From: Actinophytocola sp044466355
GTDB taxonomy: Bacteria > Actinomycetota > Actinomycetes > Mycobacteriales > Pseudonocardiaceae
DNA length: 64,000 bases
Direction: 5' to 3'
Assembly: GCF_044466355.1 (NCBI RefSeq)
Contig: NZ_JBITMQ010000001.1
Span: forward strand, 310,001-374,000
A program made the translations under genes and the position numbers. Position 1 is the stretch's first letter. Every line of letters begins with the position of its first letter. The notes under the pieces are model-generated. The model saw nothing but the letters and a program-made list of their open reading frames with translations. It was not told where the DNA came from and made no database searches. Below are positions 51,933-58,957 of the stretch, piece by piece.

Positions 51933-52370
51933 ATGTTGATGCGCACCGATCCGTTCCGTGAGCTGGACCGCCTGACCCAGCAGGTCTTCGGCAACGCCGC
52001 CGGCACATGGTCACGCCCCACCGCGATGCCGATGGACGCCTACCGTTCCGGCGACGAGTTCGTGGTCGTGTTCGACCTGCCCGGTGTGGCACCCGACGCC
52101 ATCGAGCTCGATGTGGAACGCAACGTGCTGACCGTCAAGGCGGAGCGCCGTCCGGTCCCGACGGACGGGAAGGTCGAGATGCAGATCTCCGAACGCCCGC
52201 TCGGCGTGTTCTCCCGCCAGCTGTTCCTCGGGGACACACTGGACACCGACCGCGTCCAGGCCCACTACGACGCGGGCGTGCTGACCCTGCGGATACCGGT
52301 CGCCGAGCAGGCCAAGCCCCGCAAGATCGCGATCACCGGCGCGGACACGCGCAAGGAGATCAAGGCCTGA
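51933..52370 (+). CDS. hsp20: Hsp20/alpha-crystallin small heat-shock protein
   Basis: The 145-aa protein has a short N-terminal arm (LMRTDPFRELDRLTQQVFGN) and an alpha-crystallin domain (about 32-130, AYRSGDEFVVVFDLPGVAPD, IELDVERNVLTVKAERRPVP, FSRQLFLGDTLDTDRVQAHY, GVLTLRIPVAE). Arg/Lys-rich residues follow at the C-terminus. It acts as an ATP-independent holdase forming large oligomers in the cytoplasm. ATG 51933 follows GGAGGGAC. Divergent from its probable regulator. Confidence 0.94.
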   Translation: MLMRTDPFRELDRLTQQVFGNAAGTWSRPTAMPMDAYRSGDEFVVVFDLPGVAPDAIELDVERNVLTVKAERRPVPTDGKVEMQISERPLGVFSRQLFLGDTLDTDRVQAHYDAGVLTLRIPVAEQAKPRKIAITGADTRKEIKA

Positions 52371-52387
52371 CCCGAGCCCTTTCCCCC

Positions 52388-52424
52388 GGTGGTGGTTCCG
52401 TGCGATCGGGCCGGGGCCACCACC
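52388..52424 (+). terminator. Possible hairpin after hsp20
   Basis: GGTGGTGG (52388-52395) pairs with CCACCACC (52417-52424) around a 21-nt loop, 17 bp past the hsp20 stop. The stem is short and no U-run follows, so this is a weak call. Confidence 0.35.
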
Positions 52425-52534
52425 GCTCGTCCCCACAGCGGATCCCGACCGACCTTCACCACGCCCGCACCACGGCGCGACACGCTGGACCGGTCGCCGC
52501 GGTTTCGGTGATCGCCCGCGAGGTAACCGTCCGC

Positions 52535-54154
52535 GTGGACAGGAACGGCCCGTGGTGGCGTGACGCCGTGATCTACCAGGTCTACGTGCGCAGCTTCGCG
52601 GACGGGACGGGCACCGGGCTCGGCGACATCGCCGGTATCCGCGCACGGCTCGACCACCTGCGCACCCTCGGCGTGGACGCGCTCTGGCTCACCCCGTTTT
52701 ACCGCTCGCCGATGGCGGACGGCGGCTACGACGTCGCCGACTACCGCGACATCGACCCGCGGTTCGGCGACCTCGCCGGCGCGGAGGCCCTGATCGGCGA
52801 CGCACACCGGCACGGCCTGCGTGTCCTCGTGGACCTCGTGCCCAACCACACGTCGGCCGAGCACCGCTGGTTTCGTGACGCCCTGGCCGCCGGTCCCGGT
52901 GCGCCGGAACGCGACCGCTACCACTTCCGGCCCGGTCGCGGGCCGGGGGAGCCGCCGAACGACTGGCGCAGCGTCTTCGGCGGGCCCGCGTGGACCCGGA
53001 CCGCGGACGGCGAGTGGTACCTGCACCTGTTCGCGCCCGAACAGCCCGACCTGAACTGGGCGCGCCCCGAGGTCCGCGCGGAGTTCCGCGACATCCTGCG
53101 GTTCTGGCTCGACCGCGGTGTCGACGGGTTCCGCATCGACGTCGCCCACGCGCTCGTCAAGAAGGACGGTCTGCCCGACCTCGGCACCGACCACGAGGAC
53201 ATCGTCGAACCGCCCGACCGGTCCGACCACCCGCACTGGGACCGCCCGGAGGTGCACGACATCTACCGGGACTGGCGTCGTGTCGCGGGGGAGTACGGGC
53301 CGGACCGCATCTTCGTGGCCGAGGCGTGGGTCGCGTCGCCGGACCGGCTCGCGCGCTACGTCCGGCCCGGCGAGCTGCACACCGCCTTCAACTTCGACTT
53401 CCTGCGGTGCTCCTGGTCGGCGGAGTCGTTCCGGTCGGTCGTCGACTCGAGTCTGGACGCGCTCCGCGCGGTCGGTGCCCCCGCCACGTGGGTGCTGTCC
53501 AACCACGACGTCACCCGGCACGTGACGCGCTACGGCAGGCCGGTCACGCGTGGCACCGGGCCGCAGCACGAGCCGCACGTCCGGCCCGACCTGGCGCTCG
53601 GCGAGTGCAGGGCCCGCGCCGCGCTGCTGCTGATGCTCGCGCTGCCCGGCGGCGCGTACGTCTACCAGGGCGAGGAACTCGGGCTCGAGGAGGTCGAGGA
53701 CCTGCCGGAGGACGTGCTGCGGGACCCGACGTGGCACCGCTCGGGCCACACGGTCCGCGGCCGTGACGGCTGCCGTGTGCCGCTGCCGTGGTCGGGCGAC
53801 GTCCCGCCGTTCGGGTTCACCCGCGACGGGGTCCGGCCGTGGCTGCCGCAGCCCGCGCACTGGCGGGACCGCACGGTGGCGGCCCAGTCGGCCGACCCGG
53901 GCTCGATGCTGAACCTCTACCGGACGGCACTCGGGCTGCGCCGCGAACACAAGGCCCTCGGCGACGGCGACCTGTCGTGGCTGGACTCCCCGGCCGACGT
54001 GCTGGTGTTCCGCCGCGACCCCGGCCTGGTGTGCGCGGTGAACCTCGGCGGCACACCGTGGCCACTGCCCGAGCACGCGGAGGTCCTGCTCGCGAGCGGT
54101 CCCGTGCACGACGGCCTGCTCGCCTCGGACACGGCCGTCTGGCTCGCCGTCTGA
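52535..54154 (+). CDS. GH13 alpha-glucosidase/oligo-1,6-glucosidase-like enzyme
   Basis: The about 539-aa protein is a GH13 TIM barrel: DAVIYQVYVRSFADGTGTGL, GVDALWLTPFYRSPMADGGY, VLVDLVPNHTSAEHRWF, nucleophile Asp202 in DGFRIDVAHA, acid/base Glu263 in FVAEAW and Asp325 in LSNHDVTRH. The QPDLNWARPEVRAEF motif marks the alpha-glucosidase branch. No signal peptide, so it acts in the cytoplasm on imported maltose- or isomaltose-type sugars. GTG 52535 is picked for the GAGG site ahead; GTG 52508 is an alternative. There is no transporter nearby. Confidence 0.92.
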   Translation: MDRNGPWWRDAVIYQVYVRSFADGTGTGLGDIAGIRARLDHLRTLGVDALWLTPFYRSPMADGGYDVADYRDIDPRFGDLAGAEALIGDAHRHGLRVLVDLVPNHTSAEHRWFRDALAAGPGAPERDRYHFRPGRGPGEPPNDWRSVFGGPAWTRTADGEWYLHLFAPEQPDLNWARPEVRAEFRDILRFWLDRGVDGFRIDVAHALVKKDGLPDLGTDHEDIVEPPDRSDHPHWDRPEVHDIYRDWRRVAGEYGPDRIFVAEAWVASPDRLARYVRPGELHTAFNFDFLRCSWSAESFRSVVDSSLDALRAVGAPATWVLSNHDVTRHVTRYGRPVTRGTGPQHEPHVRPDLALGECRARAALLLMLALPGGAYVYQGEELGLEEVEDLPEDVLRDPTWHRSGHTVRGRDGCRVPLPWSGDVPPFGFTRDGVRPWLPQPAHWRDRTVAAQSADPGSMLNLYRTALGLRREHKALGDGDLSWLDSPADVLVFRRDPGLVCAVNLGGTPWPLPEHAEVLLASGPVHDGLLASDTAVWLAV

Positions 54155-54205
54155 CGCCGGCGCTCCCGGGCGACCAGCCGCGACGTGAACCGGTCAGGAC
54201 CGGCC

Positions 54206-54239
54206 GCCTACGTCCTGTAGGCAGATGCCTGGGTGGCAT
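54206..54239. promoter_or_regulatory. Two adjacent dyads upstream of a TetR gene
   Basis: GCCTAC-GTCCT-GTAGGC (54206-54222) and ATGCC-TGGGT-GGCAT (54225-54239) are perfect 6- and 5-bp inverted repeats, each with a 5-nt spacer. They lie 12-45 bp ahead of the GTG at 54251. This is the expected layout for an autoregulated TetR operator overlapping the promoter. Confidence 0.5.
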
Positions 54240-54250
54240 AGGCTGCCGGG

Positions 54251-54820
54251 GTGACTCTCACCCCCGCCTCCGTGATCGCCGCCGCGGCGGCCCTCGCCGA
54301 CGAGGACGGGTTCGACGCCGTCACCCTGTCGGCCGTCGCGCGACGGCTCGGGGTGCGGACGCCCAGCCTGTACTCCCACGTGCGGGACCGCGACGCCCTG
54401 CTGGACGGGGTCACCGGGCTCGCGCTCGGCGAACTCGCCGCCCGCGTCGGGGAGGCGGTCGCCGGGCGGGCCGGACGGGACGCCCTGGACGGTTTCGCCG
54501 CGGCGCACCGGGCCTACGCGCGGGAGGCCCCAGGACGGTGGCAGGCCCTCCAGCGTCAGGTCGGGGAGGACGTCGTGCGGTCCGACGCGGCACGGGAGGT
54601 GGTGGCCCTGACCGGCGCCGTGCTGCGCGGCTACCCGATCCCGCAGGACGAACACGTGCACGTGATCCGCCTGCTGGGCAGCACCATCAACGGTTACCTG
54701 GCACTCGAGCGCAGCGGGAACTTCGACCACAGCGAACCGCCGCCGGCGGCGTCGTGGCCGCGGGTAGTCGAGGCCCTCGACGCGCTCCTGCGTGCGTGGC
54801 CGACGCGCAGCGGCGGATGA
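54251..54820 (+). CDS. TetR family transcriptional regulator (WHG-type C-terminal domain)
   Basis: The 189-aa protein starts with the TetR HTH: ASVIAAAAALADEDGFDAVT, LSAVARRLGVRTPSLYSHVR, DRDALLDGVTG (about 5-55). The C-terminal part (AAHRAYAREAPGRWQALQRQ, IRLLGSTINGYLALERSGNF) fits the TetR_C_33/WHG group. GTG 54251 is preceded by two operator-like dyads. No obvious target gene; the following exported EEP protein is 74 bp away on the same strand. Confidence 0.9.
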   Translation: MTLTPASVIAAAAALADEDGFDAVTLSAVARRLGVRTPSLYSHVRDRDALLDGVTGLALGELAARVGEAVAGRAGRDALDGFAAAHRAYAREAPGRWQALQRQVGEDVVRSDAAREVVALTGAVLRGYPIPQDEHVHVIRLLGSTINGYLALERSGNFDHSEPPPAASWPRVVEALDALLRAWPTRSGG

Positions 54821-54894
54821 GGGAGACCGCTCCCGTACTTTCCGCGCCCCGCGGGAGCTTGCCGCTTCCCGGCCCGGTCTGGTTGTGTCGGTGC

Positions 54895-55653
54895 ATGCGC
54901 CTGATCGTCCGGCTGGTCGCCGTCGTGTCGCTTGTCCTGTTCGGCATCGCGGTCGCCCCGGCCGCGTCCGCCGCCACCACGGTCAAGGTCCTGCAGCTCA
55001 ACATCTGCCACAGCGGCGTGGCGGGCTGCTACACCGGTGACGCGGTGATGACCAAGGCCGTCTCGGTCATCTCGTCGACGAAGCCGCAGGTCCTGTCGGT
55101 GAACGAGGCGTGCTCGGGCGACGTCGAACGGCTCCGGGCCGCGATGGGCGCGGCACGTGTCCAGTTCGCGGCCGCGCAGCGGCCCGACGGGTCGGCCGTG
55201 CTGTGCCAGAACGGCCAGCGGTACGGCAACGTCGTCATGGTCGTCGACGCGCTCGCCGGCGGTTCCGGCGTGACCGGCCGGTACACCGCACAGGACGGCA
55301 GCAACGAGATGCGGGTCTGGGCGTGCCTGCCCGCGGGCGCACTGAGCGCGTGCACGACGCACCTGTCCGCCCGCAGCGGGACCACGGCTCTGGCGCAGTG
55401 CAAGGAACTGATGGCCCGCGCCGTGGGCTACGCCGCCGCGGGACCGGTCGTCGTGGCCGGTGACATGAACCTGCGGTACGGCGGCAGCCCGGACGTGCAG
55501 GACTGCAACCCGTCCGGCTTCTACCGCAAGGGCGACGGCAGCGTGCAGCACGTCTTCGCCACGAAGACCCTCACCTTCGTGCGCGGCACGAGGATCGACA
55601 TGGCGGGCACCACCGACCACCCCGGCTGGCTGGTCACGGTCACCATGCCCTGA
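54895..55653 (+). CDS. Secreted endonuclease/exonuclease/phosphatase-fold protein
   Basis: The 252-aa protein has a Sec signal peptide (MRLIVRLVAVVSLVLFGIAV, ASAA cleavage near 26) and an EEP/DNase I-like fold. VLQLNICHSG gives the first metal-site Asn, VLSVNEACSGDVERL the catalytic Glu, THLSA, VVVAGDMNLRYGG the Asp-x-Asn, and TTDHPGWLVTV the final Asp-His. Six or more cysteines point to disulphides outside the cell. It could be a nuclease or phosphodiesterase; the substrate is unknown. ATG 54895 has no strong ribosome site. Confidence 0.88.
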   Translation: MRLIVRLVAVVSLVLFGIAVAPAASAATTVKVLQLNICHSGVAGCYTGDAVMTKAVSVISSTKPQVLSVNEACSGDVERLRAAMGAARVQFAAAQRPDGSAVLCQNGQRYGNVVMVVDALAGGSGVTGRYTAQDGSNEMRVWACLPAGALSACTTHLSARSGTTALAQCKELMARAVGYAAAGPVVVAGDMNLRYGGSPDVQDCNPSGFYRKGDGSVQHVFATKTLTFVRGTRIDMAGTTDHPGWLVTVTMP

Positions 55654-55723
55654 CGATCCCCGCGAACCGGCAGGTCGCGTGCCAGACTGTGGAGATCGCC
55701 AAGGCTCTCACAGGAGGTGCGCG

Positions 55724-56032
55724 ATGAACATCGATCTGTTCACGGCGATCACCGTGTTCGTGCTCGGTGTGCTGGTCGGCTTCGAGGTGATCAGCAAGGT
55801 ACCGGCCACACTGCACACACCACTCATGTCCGGTGCCAACTCCATCCACGGCGTCGTCGTACTCGGCGCCATGCTCGTCACCGCGTCGGCCGACGGCCCC
55901 GCCGCGTACGCGCTGGCGTTCGTCGCCGTCGCGTTCGGTGCGATGAACGTGGTCGGCGGTTATGTCGTCACCGACCGGATGCTGGAGATGTTCCGCGCCC
56001 GGCCGCGCCTGCAGTCCTCTGTGGAGGGTTGA
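55724..56032 (+). CDS. pntAB: NAD(P) transhydrogenase alpha subunit, membrane part (PntAB)
   Basis: The 102-aa product has three membrane helices and equals the separate membrane half of the alpha subunit: LFTAITVFVLGVLVGFEVIS, KVPATLHTPLMSGANSIHGV and AYALAFVAVAFGAMNVVGGY. Three-subunit transhydrogenases consist of PntAA (soluble NAD-binding), PntAB and PntB. Here no PntAA gene is upstream: the previous gene is the EEP protein. ATG 55724 has an ideal CAGGAGG. It ends 1 bp before pntB. Confidence 0.93.
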   Translation: MNIDLFTAITVFVLGVLVGFEVISKVPATLHTPLMSGANSIHGVVVLGAMLVTASADGPAAYALAFVAVAFGAMNVVGGYVVTDRMLEMFRARPRLQSSVEG

Positions 56033-56033
56033 G

Positions 56034-57431
56034 GTGGAGACGTTCCTGAAGTACGTGCTGCTCGCCGCCGCCGTCTGTTTCGTGCTCGGCCTGCACCTGA
56101 TGAACTCGCCCGCGACCGCCCGCAAGGGCAACCTGCTCTCCGCGACCGGCATGGGCACGGCGGTGCTCGCCACCGGCGTGCTGATCGCGCTCGACGGCCG
56201 CATCACCGCCACCGGCTGGCTCGTGCTGGTCACGGGTGCTGCGTTCGGTTCCGCCGTCGGGCTGTACCTGGCGCGGTCCGTGCGGATGACCGCGATGCCC
56301 CAGTTGGTCAGCGTGTTCAACGCGGTCGGCGGCGGCGCGGCCGCGCTGATCGCGGTCGCCGAGTTCGCGAAACACGGCGACGAGCTCGGCGCACGGGTCA
56401 GCCTTCCCGGCGGGCTCGACGTGCTCATCGGCGCGGTCACGTTCTCGGGCTCGCTGATCGCCGCGGGCAAGCTGCAGGGCATCGTGTCCGGCAGTCCCGT
56501 CGTGTTCGGCGGCGCCCGTTCACTGAACGTGGTGCTGGCGGTGGCCTTCGCCGCCGGGGTGGCGTGGCTGGTGGCCGACCCGGGCAGTGCGCTCGCGCTG
56601 GTCCTGCTCGTCGTGGTCGCGCTGGTGTTCGGGGTGACGATGGTGCTGCCGATCGGCGGCGCGGACATGCCGGTGGTCATCTCGCTGCTGAACGCGTTCA
56701 CCGGCACGGCCGTCGCCATGGCCGGGTTCGTGGTGGGCGAGCCCGCGCTGATCATCGCCGGCGCGCTCGTCGGCGCGTCCGGTGGCATCCTCACCAAGCT
56801 GATGGCCGACGCGATGAACCGCTCCCTGGCCAACATCGTCATCGGCGGGTTCGGCACGGGCGACGAGGCGGCCCCGGCCGCCGTCGGCGGTGACGTGAGC
56901 GTCCGCGCGGTGTCGGCGGACGACGTGGCCATCCAGCTCGCCTACGCGAGCAAGGTGATGGTGGTGCCCGGGTACGGCCTCGCCGCCGCGCAGGCCCAGC
57001 ACGAGCTGGCGAAGCTCGGGCAGTTGCTCGCGGACCTGAAGATCGACGTCAGCTACGCGATCCACCCGGTCGCCGGCCGCATGCCCGGGCACATGGACGT
57101 GCTGCTCGCCGAGGCGAACGTGGCCTACCCGCTGATGAAGGAGCTGGTCGAGGCCAACCCGGAGTTCCCGCAGACCGACGTGGTGCTGGTGATCGGCGCC
57201 AACGACGTGACGAACCCGGCCGCGCGCAGGCCGGGCAACGCCATCTCCGGCATGCCGATCCTCGACGTCGACAAGGCGAAGAGCGTCGTGGTGATCAAGC
57301 GGTCCATGGGACACGGCTACGCGGGCATCGACAACGAGCTGTACTCGAACCCGAAGACCGGCATGTACTTCGCCGACGCGAGGAAGGGGCTGGGGGAGCT
57401 GATCTCCGCGGTGCGCACCCTCGTGGCGTGA
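56034..57431 (+). CDS. pntB: NAD(P) transhydrogenase beta subunit (PntB)
   Basis: The 465-aa protein has eight to nine membrane helices (about 1-265), including FNAVGGGAAALIAVAEFAKH, VIGAVTFSGSLIAAGKLQG-like text and SLLNAFTGTAVAMAGFV. A C-terminal NADP-binding dIII domain (about 290-465) follows, with VMVVPGYGLAAAQAQHELAK, YAIHPVAGRMPGHMDVLLAE, VIGANDVTNPAARR and KRSMGHGYAGIDNELYSNPK. It couples proton movement to hydride transfer from NADH to NADP+. GTG 56034 lies 1 bp after pntAB. Without PntAA the complex needs a partner encoded elsewhere. Confidence 0.95.
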   Translation: METFLKYVLLAAAVCFVLGLHLMNSPATARKGNLLSATGMGTAVLATGVLIALDGRITATGWLVLVTGAAFGSAVGLYLARSVRMTAMPQLVSVFNAVGGGAAALIAVAEFAKHGDELGARVSLPGGLDVLIGAVTFSGSLIAAGKLQGIVSGSPVVFGGARSLNVVLAVAFAAGVAWLVADPGSALALVLLVVVALVFGVTMVLPIGGADMPVVISLLNAFTGTAVAMAGFVVGEPALIIAGALVGASGGILTKLMADAMNRSLANIVIGGFGTGDEAAPAAVGGDVSVRAVSADDVAIQLAYASKVMVVPGYGLAAAQAQHELAKLGQLLADLKIDVSYAIHPVAGRMPGHMDVLLAEANVAYPLMKELVEANPEFPQTDVVLVIGANDVTNPAARRPGNAISGMPILDVDKAKSVVVIKRSMGHGYAGIDNELYSNPKTGMYFADARKGLGELISAVRTLVA

Positions 57432-57455
57432 CCGCTCCGAGACGCACCGCGGGCG

Positions 57456-57596
57456 TCACGGCACCGGCGCCGGGACCGGGAGGTGGTCCGGTTCCGGCGC
57501 GGGTGCCGGAATGTCTGGAATGTCGGGTTGACGGTCAACCTCGGTCGCCTGTTCGGTCAGGGCGGCGAGCAGCTCGGGCATGCGGTGGCGGCACAT
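57456..57596 (-). CDS. Candidate 46-aa Pro-rich ORF coupled to the VOC gene
   Basis: The VOC stop and an ATG overlap as TGATG (57598-57594). The following frame reads MCRHRMPELLAALTEQATEV and then a Pro/Asp/Ala tail (PDIPDIPAPAPEPDHLPVPA), stopping at 57456. The overlap is the usual mark of translational coupling. I know no family, and the tail lies opposite the pntB terminator-like repeat, so it may be chance. Confidence 0.3.
   Translation of the reverse strand: MCRHRMPELLAALTEQATEVDRQPDIPDIPAPAPEPDHLPVPAPVP
57460..57509 (+). terminator. Imperfect hairpin downstream of pntB
   Basis: The sequence from 57460 (GGCACCGGCGCCGGGACCGG) pairs with 57488-57507 (CCGGTTCCGGCGCGGGTGCC) over about 20 bp with about two mismatches around an 8-nt loop. 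It starts about 30 bp past the pntB stop. No U-run. Confidence 0.5.
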
Positions 57597-58225
57597 CAGG
57601 ACCGCGCCGCCAGTGAACTCGTCTCCCACGCGAAGCCGTCCGGGTCGGTGAACGGCCCGGACGTGCCGCCGACCGCGATCCGGTGGGAGCCGGTGCCGTC
57701 GGGGGAGACGCCCGCGTCCTTGGCGAGGCCCCGTCGCTTGTACAGCCCCAGCTGCACCGCACCCGACCCGCGGGCGAACTCGACGTACGTGCTCGCGAAG
57801 CTCTTGCCCACGGTCAGCCCCTGGCCGACGTAGAACTTCTTGCTCGCGGACACGTCGGCGACGCCGAGCAGCAGCACGACGTCCTCGAACTCCTTGGTGG
57901 CCGGGCCGGTGTCCTTCTTCTTCGGGGTCGCCGCCTTCCAGATGGTCCCGTCGGGCGCCTGTACGACCCCGCCGTAACCCCACATCGACTTCTTCGGCGC
58001 CTTGAGCGTGGTCGCCCCGGCGTCGAGCGCCGCGTCGACCAGAGCGTCGACGTTCGCGGGCTGCGAGACGATCAACGACAGGGTGAAGCCGCGGAAACCG
58101 GTGGTCGGCGCGTCCGACGCCCGCAGGCGCAGCAGGTCGTCGCCCAGCCCGAAGGCGGCGGTGTAGAAGTGCCGGGCGGCCGCGACGTCGGCCACCTCGA
58201 TGGTGATGGTGTCGATCGATGTCAT
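57596..58225 (-). CDS. VOC superfamily (glyoxalase/dioxygenase-fold) protein
   Basis: The 209-aa protein has two VOC half-domains: SIDTITIEVADVAAARHFYT with KAPKKSMWGYGGVVQAPDG, then DVVLLLGVADVSASKKFYVG with VGGTSGPFTDPDGFAWETSS. The usual His/Glu metal ligands are partly replaced, for example Tyr or Val at likely positions, so it may be a binding rather than catalytic member. ATG 58225 starts the family homology. A small coupled ORF may follow. Divergent from a small membrane protein gene. Confidence 0.85.
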   Translation of the reverse strand: MTSIDTITIEVADVAAARHFYTAAFGLGDDLLRLRASDAPTTGFRGFTLSLIVSQPANVDALVDAALDAGATTLKAPKKSMWGYGGVVQAPDGTIWKAATPKKKDTGPATKEFEDVVLLLGVADVSASKKFYVGQGLTVGKSFASTYVEFARGSGAVQLGLYKRRGLAKDAGVSPDGTGSHRIAVGGTSGPFTDPDGFAWETSSLAARS

Positions 58226-58286
58226 GTCGACGACGCTAAGGGCGGTGCGCTGACCGGCGCTTCTCGATTCCTGACCGGTTTCGCCG

Positions 58287-58610
58287 ATGTCCGATTGTGA
58301 CCTTGCGGCGCCCGCCAACTATGCTGCCCTCCGGATTCGGACGGGACGGAAGGGCGGCAGGACGATCGCGGCGCAGTACGGAAGCTCCACGGGCGGCCAG
58401 AAGCGACAGTACTTCGGGCGGGTCGACCCGTTCTGCCTGTTCGCCGTGGTGCCGATCCTCGTCATCGCCGGCCTCTTCTTCTGGAGCGACATCGCCTTCC
58501 TCGGCGTGATCCTGGTCGTCATCGCGATCCTGATCGTGGTGTTCGACTCCTGGGCCAACCGGCCGCTCAAGAGGTCCTCGGCGCCGCCGCGCCGCCGCGA
58601 CGAGTACTGA
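58287..58610 (+). CDS. Small membrane protein of unknown function
   Basis: The 107-aa protein has a basic N-terminal half (about 1-45), two adjacent membrane helices (CLFAVVPILVIAGLFFWSDI and FLGVILVVIAILIVVFDSWA, about 50-88) and a basic C-tail. I recognise no named family, though similar two-helix proteins are common in Pseudonocardiaceae beside type VII secretion genes. The adjacent ESX-like fragments fit that setting. ATG 58287 is used. Confidence 0.65.
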   Translation: MSDCDLAAPANYAALRIRTGRKGGRTIAAQYGSSTGGQKRQYFGRVDPFCLFAVVPILVIAGLFFWSDIAFLGVILVVIAILIVVFDSWANRPLKRSSAPPRRRDEY

Positions 58611-58768
58611 GCGGGGCGAAGGCCGGGATCGCCGACGAGATCGCCACGCTCGCCAGGCAGGCCGCCGTCGCGGCGTTCACCAACGTCGCCGCCTCGCTGT
58701 CCGCGTCGGCCCGCACCTACGAGACCCAGGACGCCGCCGCCGACTCCCTGCGCCGGGGGCTGAGGTAG
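58610..58768 (+). pseudogene. 5'-truncated ESX/type VII secretion-associated protein
   Basis: An open frame without a start codon reads AKAGIADEIATLARQAAVAA, then FTNVAASLSASARTYETQD and AAADSLRRGLR before TAG at 58766. Ala/Gln-rich helices ending in an A-x-x-Y-x-x-x-D-x-x-A-A-x-x-L pattern are typical of the C-terminus of EspC/WXG100-like ESX proteins. The 5' part is missing, as the frame abuts the small membrane protein stop. It is immediately followed by ATG 58769 of the next remnant. Confidence 0.55.
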
Positions 58769-58912
58769 ATGACGAACGACCTGGTGGCGGCGCCGAAGAA
58801 CGAGACCGAGTGGTACGCGGGCATCCCCGCCGATGGACGCGCCCCAGACACCGCGAGTCGCGCGCCCGGACACACCGAGTTGTGCGTTTCGTGCGCACAG
58901 GGACCTGCATGA
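58769..58912 (+). pseudogene. N-terminal fragment of a type VII secretion substrate
   Basis: From ATG 58769 (touching the previous TAG) the frame reads MTNDLVAAPKNETEWYAGIP. This resembles the N-termini of large actinomycete ESX substrates or WXG-type toxins (LVA..x..T.WYSGI). The similarity stops at about 58832 and an unrelated 27-residue tail leads to TGA at 58910-58912. I read it as a deletion junction that removed the rest of the gene. The tail coincides with the long inverted repeat. Confidence 0.5.
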
Positions 58913-58957
58913 AATCGACAACTCGATGTGCCGGGGAACGCGACTCGCGGGGTTGTC
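58847..58957. repeat. About 110-nt imperfect inverted repeat at the ESX-remnant/P450 junction
   Basis: The arms pair in blocks: GACA (58847-58850) with TGTC (58954-58957), CGCGAGTCGCG (58852-58862) with CGCGACTCGCG (58939-58949), CGAGTTGT (58876-58883) with ACAACTCG (58918-58925), and GTTTC (58886-58890) with the GAAAT stretch (58911-58915). A compact hairpin remains at the tip. The structure could be a P450 terminator, the end of a small mobile element, or a scar of recombination. Confidence 0.6.
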
